Positions 7,792 to 15,135 are shown, counted from the first letter of the stretch. The stretch is 20,373 nt of DNA from Microbacteriaceae bacterium UBA963 (GCA_002292955.1 DBCH01000074.1:29438-49810); one strand, 5' to 3'. Notes: generated by a model from the letters alone, not told the origin. A program made the numbers and translations.

Positions 7792-7834
7792 GGGACTTGA
7801 ACCTGATGTGTCGGGTCAAGTCCCAGATGTTTTG
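7792..7834 (+). terminator. Hairpin terminator after the histidine kinase
   Basis: GGGACTTGAACC (7792-7803) pairs with GGTCAAGTCCC (7814-7824), leaving one bulged A. The loop is 10 nt, and a weak T-rich stretch (GTTTTG) starts 4 nt later. The stem begins immediately after the kinase stop codon. Both arms resemble the T-arm of the flanking tRNA. Confidence 0.6.
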
Positions 7835-7995
7835 ATTTCTTAGCCGAGTGATATTCGAGCGACATACCCCGCAGCTCCCCTGTCGAGGTGTGGTTGCGCT
7901 CGTTGTTTACAGTGCACCGTAAGTGCACAGCGCCACATCACACCCCCCAACACCAACCACGCTAAACCTCACCTGTTTACTGGCATCTGCAACGG

Positions 7996-8015
7996 CAGCT
8001 AACACCAGCTAATAC
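7996..8015 (+). repeat. Tandem 10-bp repeat beside the right att-like site
   Basis: CAGCTAACAC is followed directly by CAGCTAATAC, 9 of 10 bases identical, ending 5 bp before the tRNA-derived repeat. Short direct repeats next to a core site are where arm-type integrase or excisionase sites often lie; that role is a guess. The rest of 7835-7995 holds no supported gene, only two GTGCAC palindromes 5 bp apart (7912-7928). Confidence 0.4.
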
Positions 8016-8020
8016 CTAGG

Positions 8021-8070
8021 CACCGAACTCAAGATCCGTCGGTCACGGGTTCAAGTCCCGTCCTCCCTAC
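8021..8070 (+). repeat. Right att-like repeat, a tRNA 3' fragment
   Basis: A copy of the anticodon-to-acceptor 3' half of the tRNA at 3586, with no D-arm or 5' acceptor, so it cannot be a functional tRNA. Two mismatches fall in the anticodon loop (positions matching the AT of CAT and the next base), and one in the acceptor strand (G to T). Confidence 0.75.
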
Positions 8071-8149
8071 AGGGTCGAAATTTTTCACATTGATTATGAG
8101 TTCGATATGAGTTCACCGGCCACGTATATGACGTCGTGGCTTGTCCGCG

Positions 8150-8413
8150 CTATTTCTGGCGATACACCCGGCTTCTGTGGTCAATGTCCACAACGAGAAC
8201 GAGGACTTCCTCGTCAGAGATACTCGCAAGTATGCGATAGTCACCCACCCGGTAACGCCATAAGGCCGTGTCTCCAGCCAACGGTTTTCCCGTTGAACGC
8301 GGGTTAGTGAGGTCGAGATTAACCAAGTACCGCTTGATCCGCGCGGCGACGGGTTTGTCGAGTTTGCTGATTTGTTTGTTGACGGCCGGCGTGAATCTCA
8401 GCCGGAAGGTCAT
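8150..8413 (-). CDS. RelE/ParE-superfamily toxin
   Basis: An 87-aa protein of the RelE fold, whose members mostly cleave mRNA in the ribosomal A site. The characteristic core WRYRVGDYRILA (residues 52-63) and the C-terminal block DIDHRSRVY (77-84) are present. Arg53, Arg55, Arg60, His79 and Tyr84 are candidates for RNA contact and catalysis. Its ATG overlaps the upstream antitoxin stop by 4 nt (ATGA), implying translational coupling. ParE-type gyrase inhibition cannot be excluded, but the His-Arg-Tyr C-terminus suits RelE. The pair lies about 80 bp beyond the right att-like repeat. Confidence 0.88.
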   Translation of the reverse strand: MTFRLRFTPAVNKQISKLDKPVAARIKRYLVNLDLTNPRSTGKPLAGDTALWRYRVGDYRILASISDEEVLVLVVDIDHRSRVYRQK

Positions 8414-8643
8414 TGATCTGGTGTTCCCCAGTCGAGGTGCTGGATCTCGAGGGATTCTTCGCCAGAGTCAATGAAGGCCTGCAGAGAGTCCTTTGCGAGG
8501 AAATAGTCTTCGCGATCGTCGAGGAACTCGTGGATTGCTTCGGTGGCGTAGAAGGTCTTGGTGCGACCAGTCTTTTGCGCTAGAGCCTCGAGGCGTTTCG
8601 CCACATCGTCGTCGAGCCGCACATTGATTTGTATTTTGGCCAT
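8410..8643 (-). CDS. RelB/DinJ-like ribbon-helix-helix antitoxin
   Basis: A 77-aa antitoxin. The N-terminal ribbon-helix-helix motif (IQINVRLDDDVAKRLEALAQKTGRTKTFYATEAI, stated here by its range 4-37) should dimerise and bind DNA. The acidic C-terminal part (about 45-77) should wrap and neutralise the toxin. The gene precedes the toxin gene, the usual order, and has a strong ribosome site AAAGGAG 7 nt before ATG. An inverted repeat just upstream is a fitting autoregulatory operator. Confidence 0.88.
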   Translation of the reverse strand: MAKIQINVRLDDDVAKRLEALAQKTGRTKTFYATEAIHEFLDDREDYFLAKDSLQAFIDSGEESLEIQHLDWGTPDQ

Positions 8644-8657
8644 CGGTGACTCCTTTT

Positions 8658-8673
8658 GCTATACAAACATAGC
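8658..8673 (-). promoter_or_regulatory. Operator-like inverted repeat of the toxin-antitoxin genes
   Basis: GCTAT and ATAGC arms are separated by 6 bp, 15 bp upstream of the antitoxin ATG and overlapping the likely promoter. Ribbon-helix-helix antitoxins commonly repress their own promoters from such sites. The assignment is by position and symmetry. Confidence 0.5.
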
Positions 8674-8936
8674 TTAGTGGCTGCCTCGGAAGATGCGCTA
8701 CTTTCGAGGGGTGCCGGAGCCAGTCTTTCTCAACTTCTCGTGAGTTGGGGTCGCACTCTCCACAGACTTCCCGCTTTCCGCGCCCTAGGGGCAGAATGTG
8801 GCGAGACAATAAATCTCGAGGTTCTCAAGGGAGAGGGCGGATCATTCCACGCTGACTTCGGGAGATTCTCTCAGATTGGGTGGGTAATTTGTGGGATGGT
8901 GTGTGCCTGCCACCTGCTAAATCATCAAGGAGAAGC
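8674..8936. other. Intergenic stretch without a recognised feature
   Basis: About 260 bp between the antitoxin promoter and the TerC-family gene. I looked for a manganese-type yybP-ykoY riboswitch, known upstream of some TerC-family genes, and did not find its conserved core. Apart from the ribosome site AAGGAG at 8927-8932, only weak imperfect hairpins are visible. Confidence 0.4.
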
Positions 8937-9947
8937 GTGGACGTCTCAATTTTAACGTGGGCACTCATCATCGGGATTATTCTTGCCCTACTGGCCCTCG
9001 ACCTTCTCACCTTTAGTCGTAAGCCCCACGAAGTGGGTTTCCGCGAAGCGGCCGGGTGGTCGGTGTTCTACATCGCGGTGGCCGTGGCATTTGGATTGTG
9101 GGTGTGGTGGAGCGCCGGCAGCGTCTACGGGACAGAGTATTTTGCCGCGTACCTGGTGGAGAAGTCGTTGTCGGTCGACAACGTCTTCGTTTTCGCCATC
9201 ATCCTGACGCAGTTTGCCGTTCCGAGCATTTATCAGCAGAGGGTTCTGCTCATTGGTGTTGTCCTGGCCTTGGTCTTCCGGGCTGTGTTCATTGCCATTG
9301 GGGCGGCGGCTTTGGCTTATTTTGCCTTCACCTTCGTGATCTTCGGCGCCATCCTCATCTGGACCGGTATTGGCCTCATGCGCCATTGGAAGGAAGACCC
9401 CGACCCGTCGGACAACTTCTTGGTGAAGATTGTGAAGCGCCGGTTGCCCTATACCGACACCTACCACGGAACAAAGCTCTTCGTAAAGGAGAACGGAGTT
9501 CGGCTCATCACGCCGATGTTCATCGTGATGATCGCGATTGCCTCGACCGACCTGCTCTTTGCGTTGGACTCAATCCCCGCAACCTTCGGGGTGACTCAGG
9601 AACCATTCTTGGTCTTTAGTGTGAACGCCTTTGCTCTTCTTGGCCTGCGTGCTCTGTACTTCCTGATGAAGGGGCTGCTAGACCGGCTCATCTACTTGTC
9701 GCTCGGGTTGGCCTTCATCCTGATTTTCATCGGAATCAAACTCATGCTGCTGTTCGGTTATGAGACCTTCGGCAGCGTTGTTCCCAAGATTGAGACCGGG
9801 GTGAGCCTCATCGTCATCGCAGGCATTCTCGTTGTGGCTATTGTGGCCAGTTTGATTGTGTCCAAGAAAGACCCAACGGCCAAGGCCCATGCGGGGCGCG
9901 TGACAGCGAAAAAGAAGGACAAGAAGACACCATCGACAGAATCGTAG
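8937..9947 (+). CDS. TerC/Alx-family integral membrane protein
   Basis: A 336-aa membrane protein with about eight or nine hydrophobic segments and a Lys-rich cytoplasmic tail. Family hallmarks are YLVEKSLSVDNVFVFA (Glu75, Asp81) and ASTDLLFALDSIPA (Asp205, Asp211), acidic residues within helices. Members are linked to manganese export, metal loading of secreted enzymes or tellurite resistance; which applies here is not decidable, and no other ter genes are nearby. The open frame extends to an ATG at 8880. GTG 8937 is chosen because AAGGAG ends 4 nt before it and the family N-terminus (SILTWALIIG) begins right after. The next gene is convergent. Confidence 0.93.
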   Translation: MDVSILTWALIIGIILALLALDLLTFSRKPHEVGFREAAGWSVFYIAVAVAFGLWVWWSAGSVYGTEYFAAYLVEKSLSVDNVFVFAIILTQFAVPSIYQQRVLLIGVVLALVFRAVFIAIGAAALAYFAFTFVIFGAILIWTGIGLMRHWKEDPDPSDNFLVKIVKRRLPYTDTYHGTKLFVKENGVRLITPMFIVMIAIASTDLLFALDSIPATFGVTQEPFLVFSVNAFALLGLRALYFLMKGLLDRLIYLSLGLAFILIFIGIKLMLLFGYETFGSVVPKIETGVSLIVIAGILVVAIVASLIVSKKDPTAKAHAGRVTAKKKDKKTPSTES

Positions 9948-10024
9948 GTTGGTGCGTCGTGAGCCTCGGTGTGCAGAGCTGAGGCCTGCTACACGCCACC
10001 AGGTTCGTGGAAATGCTTGCGAGT

Positions 10025-10852
10025 TTACGAGGCTGCTGTGCTAAAAGTTTCGCCGCCGTCGGTTGATAGGTGAACGCCCTGGTCATCCAGGACAATGACG
10101 GCATTAGACGACGCCCCGATGGCCGCGATGTTTCTAAACTTCTGGGAAACAGCAACATACTGTCCGTTGAACTCCTCAGATCGGTACAGAGCCGAGTCGG
10201 AGGCAAGAAAAACGCCGTTGTCGCTCCAGTCGACAAAGAGGACCTCAGATGGGGCGGGTATCGGCGAAAAAGAATTTGCCGCATCGGTTGAAATGGAGAG
10301 CACCCCATCTGAGACGAGGAGCATTTCGCTGGCCACAGCAGGGTTCATGTCGAGATCCGTAAAGACGGGGGTCACGAGAGTCAGCCAGTTCGTTCCGCCA
10401 TCCGTGGACACCAATACGGATTTGAAGTTGGCCGCAATTCCCACCAGGGTGTCCCCGGAAACTCTTAAGAGGTGGAAATCCACGTGACCGCTCAGTGCGT
10501 GTGACTTCCACGTTTCGCCTTCGTTGTCTGAGAGCAACAGCCCCAGGGGATCGGGGAGATCTTGTAATAGCCCCGGATGACCGCTCGCGTAGAAAACTCC
10601 GTCTTCTATCGCCAGCCCCATGACATCAAAGACTTCACCCCGCAATTCCCACGATGTGCCCGACCATGAATACAAGCCTTCTTCGCTCGCGAGAAAAAAG
10701 CCCTGACCATCGGTTGCCACGCTATGAATGTGTTCCGGCTTCCCGGGTGAGCTGCCGCTCTGAGTGAAGCTACAACCGGTGACAGTCGCCACTGCAAAAG
10801 TGGCGGCAAGAAGAGCGCCAAAAGCCAGCCGCGTTCGTCGAAAACTGATCAC
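10025..10852 (-). CDS. Lipoprotein with Asp-box (BNR-like) propeller repeats
   Basis: A 275-aa exported lipoprotein. After an Arg-rich N-terminus and a hydrophobic stretch, the lipobox VTGC gives lipidated Cys27. The rest shows repeated beta-propeller blades with Asp-box signatures: SDNEGETW near 110, STDGGTNW near 150 and STDGGETF near 267. Such F510_1955-like or sortilin-like propellers usually bind ligands; no glycosidase active site can be recognised, so an enzyme role is not claimed. The start is GTG. No Shine-Dalgarno sequence is present, but TATACT ends 6 nt before the GTG, suggesting a leaderless mRNA. Confidence 0.8.
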   Translation of the reverse strand: MISFRRTRLAFGALLAATFAVATVTGCSFTQSGSSPGKPEHIHSVATDGQGFFLASEEGLYSWSGTSWELRGEVFDVMGLAIEDGVFYASGHPGLLQDLPDPLGLLLSDNEGETWKSHALSGHVDFHLLRVSGDTLVGIAANFKSVLVSTDGGTNWLTLVTPVFTDLDMNPAVASEMLLVSDGVLSISTDAANSFSPIPAPSEVLFVDWSDNGVFLASDSALYRSEEFNGQYVAVSQKFRNIAAIGASSNAVIVLDDQGVHLSTDGGETFSTAAS

Positions 10853-10858
10853 GTTCGT

Positions 10859-10864
10859 AGTATA
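10859..10864 (-). promoter_or_regulatory. Candidate -10 box for a leaderless lipoprotein mRNA
   Basis: TATACT on the minus strand, 6 bp before the GTG start at 10852. The box is close to the TATAAT consensus, and transcription would begin at about the start codon. No convincing -35 is visible. Confidence 0.5.
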
Positions 10865-11012
10865 CGAGAAGTAGGTTATTTACCCTCGGGTCGTAATCTC
10901 ACTCCACAATTCGCAGGATGTCAGCCGAGTTCGCGTCCCGGAGACCCAATGTGCATGGCCTTAGACTCTGACTAATGATCGAAATTGCGCGGTCGCGCGA
11001 GAAGTGAGTGAC

Positions 11013-11156
11013 ATGAGCCTTGTGCGTGTTTTTGCCAACGAACTGCCCAACACAGGAGCCAGCGAAGCAACCCTCATTGGCATTAGCGTGACGGCCGCAG
11101 TGTTGCTCGTTCTCGGGGTCGGAGCCACACTTGTCGCGCGTAAGCGCCGCAAATAA
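11013..11156 (+). CDS. Orphan LPNTG sorting-signal mini-protein
   Basis: A 47-codon ORF reading nine residues, then LPNTG at 11-15, a small polar spacer, about 20 hydrophobic residues (IGISVTAAVLLVLGVGATLV) and the basic tail ARKRRK. This is a complete sortase sorting signal with almost nothing in front and no N-terminal signal peptide. It could be the 3' remnant of a deleted surface-protein gene, or a genuine tiny membrane peptide. An in-frame GTG at 11004 gives three more residues, and a stop lies at 10962-10964, so it cannot be much longer. A weak GAGAAG lies 8 nt before the ATG. It is convergent with the protease gene. Confidence 0.5.
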   Translation: MSLVRVFANELPNTGASEATLIGISVTAAVLLVLGVGATLVARKRRK

Positions 11157-11218
11157 CACTCTGCCAACTCATGCGATCACTGCCCGGGGGCTGATGACCT
11201 GTGCGTCGGTGTGGGGCG

Positions 11219-14122
11219 CTACCGCCACGTGAAAGAGGTGACGGCTAAGCGTGTACTCGTTGCCGCGCTGGATCCAAACTGCGACTGGGCGATCACGCGT
11301 ACCTGATATCCCACTCTCGGTGAGAGACCACTAATGATGGTTGACGTTGCCGGGGCACCGCCCACAATCTGCGTGACTTGCTGACGCTGCCAGATCGAGG
11401 CCGTGTTGGCTTTGTATTCGACGAGATAACCCGTGACGGCAGTTCCATTCGTTGCCAATGGCGCGGTCCACGAAACCGACGCGGTTGTGCCCGTTGACGA
11501 CACGAGAACGCTGCGTGCAGCTGAGGGGATTCCTGTCAGCATTTTTGACGTGGATGTGGCCGATGCGGGTGAGTTGCCGGCACTGTTCTGGGCGGTAACC
11601 CGGAACACGTAGGTCGTGTTGTTCTTCAGGGTTGTGAGCGTCGTGGTTGTTGTCGGTGCCGTTACGGTGACTGTTTGCCACGCGGTGGTTGTCGAGGGGC
11701 GGTATTCCAGGAGATAGCGTTCGATGGCTGCGCCTCCGTTAGTGCTCGGGGCTGTCCAAGATACCGTGGCACTCGTTGCGGTGATGTTTGACGCGGTGGG
11801 TGCTGCCGGTCGGCTCGGGGGCGCGGTGAGCGTGGTCAGTGTTGACGTGGCTGACGCTGGTGAGTTACCGGCACTGTTTCGGGCGGTGACTCGGAACTCG
11901 TAAGTGGTGTTGTTCGTCAGGCCGGTAAGCTTCGTGCTTCGTGCCGATGCCCTGAGCGTGACTGTTTGCCACGCGGTCGCAGTCGAGGAGCGATACTCCA
12001 CGAGATAGCGATCGATGGCAGCGCCTCCGTTAGAGCTCGGGGCTGTCCAAGAAACCGTGGCACTCGTTGCGGTGATGTTTGAGGCCGTGGGTGCCGCTGG
12101 TGCGTTCGGGGGCGTGGTGAGCGTGGTCAGTGTTGACTTGACTGATGCTGGCGAGTTACCGGCACTGTTGCTGGCGGTAACCCGGTAGACATACCTGGTG
12201 TTGTTCGCCAGGCCGGTGAGCGTCGTGGTTGTTGTCGGCGCCGTTACGGTGACTGTTTGCCACGCGGTGACTGTCGAGGGGCGGTATTCCAGGAGATAGC
12301 GTTCGATGGCAGCGCCTCCGTTAGAGCTCGGGGCTGTCCAAGATACCGTGGCACTCGTTGCGGTGATGTTTGACGCGGTGGGTGCTGCCGGTCGGCTCGG
12401 GGCTGTCGTTGGGATGACCAAGGTGGTCAGCGTTGATGTGGCCGATGCTGTCGAGTCGCCAACACTGTTTCGGGCGGTAACCCGGAACTCGTAAGTAGTG
12501 TTGTTCGTCAGGCTGGCGAGCGTCGTGGTTGTTGTCGGTGCCGTTACCGTGACTGTTTGCCATGCGGTGGCAGTCGACGGGCGATACTCCACGAGATAGC
12601 GTTCGATGGCAGCGCCTCCGTTAGAGCTCGGGGCTGTCCAAGATACCGTGGCACTTGTTGCGGTGATGTTTGATGCGGTGGGTGCTGCCGGTGCGCTGGG
12701 CACGACGGTAACGGGTGGTGTTGGTGTCGGTGTTGGTGTCGGGGATGTAAGGGCCAGTGTCTGAATGTTTATCGTCTTGTTCGGGCTGCACGCCGCACAG
12801 TTAGCCTTGCTATCTGCGATGATTCGCGCGGTGATTTGAGCTGACGTTTCGGTGGGGTAGGCCGCAATGTAAAGTGCCGCCACTCCAGCGGCGTGCGGAG
12901 ATGCCATCGAAGTTCCAGAAATCGTCTTCGTTCCGGAAAGCCAGAGTGACGTGATGCTCACACCGGGGCCATAAGTGTCAACACACGATCCGTAGTTGCT
13001 GAACGAAGCAGGCGTCAAGCCGTTGCCATATGCACCGATGGTTAGGGCCACCGGGGTCGAGGCGGGTGAGGATGTGCAGGCATCAACGGCAGAGTTACCG
13101 GCAGCGACCACAGCGACGATTCCGCCGTTCACAGCGGCTGTCACGGCTGCGTTTACGGCGCTCGAGAAGCCACCGCCTAAACTGAGGTTTATCACGGCGG
13201 TCTTGCCGGGCGTTTTAGCCGACAGGGCATAGTTGATGCCAGCGATGACTCCGGAATACGAACCCGAGCCGCTGCAATCAAGCACACGCACGGGAATGAT
13301 GGTGACCTTGCTGGCAACGCCGTAAGTGCTGGACCCGACGGTACCGGCGACGTGCGTACCGTGACCGTTGCAGTCCTGCCACGCCGCAGATCCGGTCGAT
13401 CCGGTGGCGTCCGGCGCTCCCGTGAAGTCCCGGGCACGCGTGGTGTCGAATGTTCCGCTGAAGTCGGCCGGACGATTCGCTACACCGGTGTCAATCACGA
13501 AGACTTCGACGCCAGCACCTGCATTGTCTGGGTACGTGTATGAGGTATCGGCCGGCGCCGTTGCCTGGTCGAGAGCTGAGATTCCCCATGTTGCGTTGTT
13601 GCGAGTCGTCGATATCTTCATGATTCCGTCGGGCTCAATGCGTGCCTGCGGATTTTCTTCACGTATCGTCGCGACCTCGGCCGCAGTGAGCGAGACAGCC
13701 ACACCGTCAATTGCCCGAGTAAAAACGCGGTCGGGAGATTCCCCGATGGCAGTCAGATCCGATACCAAGGGCGCAACCTGACCGTCGGGGACGCTGATGA
13801 TGTAGTTTTTCTCAGCGGCGGGCGTCGCGGGAACCGCCGTTGACGTCGGTGTTGCTATCGGTGACGGGGTCGCCGATGCGGAGGCGCTGGGTGCTGTGGT
13901 GGGCGAGACGACGACACTGCCGCCGGCCGAAGGATTAGTTCCGTCGAGGGTATCGCCGACAACGCTTTGGTCGGCGGGGAGGGGTATGGACTGACCGTCG
14001 GGCAGGGTCGCGGTCAGGTTGCTGTCGACGGCGGCAAACACCGGAACGGCAGAACCCATCAGGGCAAGAGAGGCGACCGCGACGGTAACCACGGTCGTTC
14101 GGAGAGTCCATAGTTTCTTCAT
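11219..14122 (-). CDS. Secreted subtilisin-like (S8) protease with five Fn3 domains
   Basis: A 967-aa exported protease. Numbering is from the ATG at 14122; a TTG at 14132-14134 would add four residues, and neither start has a good ribosome site. A signal peptide (MKKLWTLRTT to about VFA) is followed by a Thr/Ser/Pro-rich stretch, then an inhibitor I9-like propeptide (about 105-168). The S8 domain has Asp211 in FVIDTGV, His254 in NGHGTHVAGT, oxyanion Asn343 in AAGNS and Ser405 in GTSMASPHAAG, so it looks active. A TPTPTP linker leads to five fibronectin type III domains; the first four are nearly identical and the last diverged. No sorting motif is at the C-terminus, so it should be released or bound non-covalently. 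The likely role is extracellular protein breakdown (inference). Confidence 0.95.
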   Translation of the reverse strand: MKKLWTLRTTVVTVAVASLALMGSAVPVFAAVDSNLTATLPDGQSIPLPADQSVVGDTLDGTNPSAGGSVVVSPTTAPSASASATPSPIATPTSTAVPATPAAEKNYIISVPDGQVAPLVSDLTAIGESPDRVFTRAIDGVAVSLTAAEVATIREENPQARIEPDGIMKISTTRNNATWGISALDQATAPADTSYTYPDNAGAGVEVFVIDTGVANRPADFSGTFDTTRARDFTGAPDATGSTGSAAWQDCNGHGTHVAGTVGSSTYGVASKVTIIPVRVLDCSGSGSYSGVIAGINYALSAKTPGKTAVINLSLGGGFSSAVNAAVTAAVNGGIVAVVAAGNSAVDACTSSPASTPVALTIGAYGNGLTPASFSNYGSCVDTYGPGVSITSLWLSGTKTISGTSMASPHAAGVAALYIAAYPTETSAQITARIIADSKANCAACSPNKTINIQTLALTSPTPTPTPTPPVTVVPSAPAAPTASNITATSATVSWTAPSSNGGAAIERYLVEYRPSTATAWQTVTVTAPTTTTTLASLTNNTTYEFRVTARNSVGDSTASATSTLTTLVIPTTAPSRPAAPTASNITATSATVSWTAPSSNGGAAIERYLLEYRPSTVTAWQTVTVTAPTTTTTLTGLANNTRYVYRVTASNSAGNSPASVKSTLTTLTTPPNAPAAPTASNITATSATVSWTAPSSNGGAAIDRYLVEYRSSTATAWQTVTLRASARSTKLTGLTNNTTYEFRVTARNSAGNSPASATSTLTTLTAPPSRPAAPTASNITATSATVSWTAPSTNGGAAIERYLLEYRPSTTTAWQTVTVTAPTTTTTLTTLKNNTTYVFRVTAQNSAGNSPASATSTSKMLTGIPSAARSVLVSSTGTTASVSWTAPLATNGTAVTGYLVEYKANTASIWQRQQVTQIVGGAPATSTIISGLSPRVGYQVRVIAQSQFGSSAATSTRLAVTSFTWR
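11560..12700 (-). repeat. Four near-identical Fn3-coding DNA repeats
   Basis: Units recur every 291, 291 and 300 bp (97 to 100 codons). The most conserved block encodes ITATSATVSWTAPSSNGGAA, near 11730-11800, 12020-12090, 12310-12380 and 12610-12680. Only a few base differences separate these blocks, while the variable loops differ more. Confidence 0.85.
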
Positions 14123-14177
14123 GCGGTCAGCCAAGCACAGATGGAAACCTCACATTGCCAAGAAACGTCCAAGGAAT

Positions 14178-14196
14178 ATTCAGCAATTGGCTGAAT
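14178..14196. promoter_or_regulatory. Operator-like palindrome between the protease and DUF1684 genes
   Basis: ATTCAGC and GCTGAAT are perfect 7-bp arms with a 5-bp spacer (AATTG), in the 159-bp divergent intergenic region. It is placed to control the protease, the DUF1684 gene or both. The protein that binds it is unknown. Confidence 0.5.
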
Positions 14197-14268
14197 CTTA
14201 GGGCGAGCTCTCATATGTAAAAGTCTATCGGGCGCGTGTGTCACCGGGGGAGTAGGGCTGGGCTTCGC

Positions 14269-14274
14269 TAGGTT
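14269..14274 (+). promoter_or_regulatory. Candidate -10 box for a leaderless DUF1684 mRNA
   Basis: TAGGTT ends 7 bp before the GTG at 14282, and no Shine-Dalgarno sequence lies between them. It fits the TANNNT pattern seen at other genes here. No -35 is recognised. Confidence 0.35.
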
Positions 14275-14281
14275 TTAGTCC

Positions 14282-15118
14282 GTGACCGAGAACCCACCCA
14301 CTCCCGAGCAGTCGTATGCAGTCTTTCGCGAGCGTCGCAATCAAGCTGTCACGATGCCACAGGGCAACCTCGCCCTCACCACCACGGCATGGTTTTATGG
14401 GGCTCCCGGCGTCGAGGAACAGGTGTGGGGCGTCCCCGGCTGGTGGTCCACCCGTGACGCGGACGAGAGCGGCATCACACTTCGGGCGGAGGCATCCGAG
14501 GGAATCGTTGTTGACGACCGCGTGGTCGACGGAACCATCGTTGTTCGCGCCAAAAACGATGAGAATCCTTCATCGATTGTCTTTGGCGAGGGAGTGACCG
14601 GTTTCGTCATCGCCAACGAAGAGGGGCGCTACGCGCTGCGCGTTTGGAACGCACAGTCGGACGACATCACAAACTTCGGGGGCATCGATGCCTTTCCCTA
14701 CAATCCCGAGTGGGTGATTCAGGCCACCTTCACTCCGATCGAGGGCGGGCGAGCCGTGGGCGTCGATCACCTGAAAGACGAGGGGAAGACGCGGGAGAAG
14801 ATAATACCCGCCGACATTTCCTTTACGCACGACGGGGTCGATTACTCCATTGTGGCTTTTCAGGAGGGGCGGGCTCTGCTGCTGGTCTTCTCAGATGCCA
14901 CGAGCGGCGAGTCGACATACAGCGTGGGACGTTTTCTCATGTGCGCGCCAAACGCGGACGGAACCATCACCTTGGATTTCAATCTGGCCTATCTACCCCC
15001 GTGCGCGTTCAGCTACAACTTCAATTGCCCCATGCCCCCGGAGGCCAATCGGTTCAGCTTTGCCATTGAGGCGGGAGAGAAGAACGTGCTCAATAAAGAG
15101 GGCGGGCTCTTGCACTAA
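14282..15118 (+). CDS. DUF1684 family protein
   Basis: A 278-aa soluble protein without signal peptide or membrane segment. It shows the family pattern: YNPEWVIQATF at 140-150, then GRALLLVFSDATSGESTYSVGRFL ending near 219 (stated by motif: FSDATSGESTY at 203-213), then LDFNLAYLPPCAFSYNFNCPMPP up to about 253, with conserved Asp, Tyr and Cys residues, and a terminal AGEKN-like segment. The biochemical function of the family is not established to my knowledge. The start is GTG directly downstream of a TAGGTT box, so the mRNA may be leaderless. The convergent PadR-family gene ends 17 bp beyond its stop. Confidence 0.85.
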   Translation: MTENPPTPEQSYAVFRERRNQAVTMPQGNLALTTTAWFYGAPGVEEQVWGVPGWWSTRDADESGITLRAEASEGIVVDDRVVDGTIVVRAKNDENPSSIVFGEGVTGFVIANEEGRYALRVWNAQSDDITNFGGIDAFPYNPEWVIQATFTPIEGGRAVGVDHLKDEGKTREKIIPADISFTHDGVDYSIVAFQEGRALLLVFSDATSGESTYSVGRFLMCAPNADGTITLDFNLAYLPPCAFSYNFNCPMPPEANRFSFAIEAGEKNVLNKEGGLLH

Positions 15119-15135
15119 ACACCCACGAGCCGATG

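Larger units (their letters stand above)
3611..8070 (+). mobile_element. Candidate genomic island bounded by tRNA 3'-end repeats, no integrase
   Basis: The tRNA segment 3611-3660 recurs at 8021-8070 with 45 of 50 bases identical, including an uninterrupted 30-bp identity (3624-3653 and 8034-8063). This is the classic footprint of site-specific integration into a tRNA 3' end: intact tRNA at one side, 3' fragment at the other. The enclosed genes are a sorted surface protein, a response regulator and a histidine kinase, all on the plus strand. No integrase, excisionase or replication gene is present, so the element is either decayed or depends on recombinases supplied elsewhere. The interval looks less GC-rich than the fab region (judged by eye). 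Confidence 0.6.

Noticed and set aside
8021..8070. A second tRNA gene
   Set aside because: Only the anticodon-to-3' half is present. The D-arm and 5' acceptor are missing and the anticodon is altered, so it is a repeat, not a tRNA gene.
8674..8936. yybP-ykoY manganese riboswitch upstream of the TerC-family gene
   Set aside because: The family sometimes has one, but the conserved core sequences are not present and only weak hairpins are visible.
8656..8955. 99-codon ORF on the plus strand
   Set aside because: It overlaps the antitoxin promoter and the TerC-family start, has no family-like motifs and no ribosome site; composition alone explains it.
9963..9985. Bidirectional terminator between the TerC-family gene and the lipoprotein
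   Set aside because: GCCTC/GAGGC gives only 5 pairs with a 13-nt loop and no T-run on either strand.
12306..12494. Plus-strand ORF inside the Fn3 repeats
   Set aside because: It is a frame opened by the repetitive coding sequence of the protease on the other strand.
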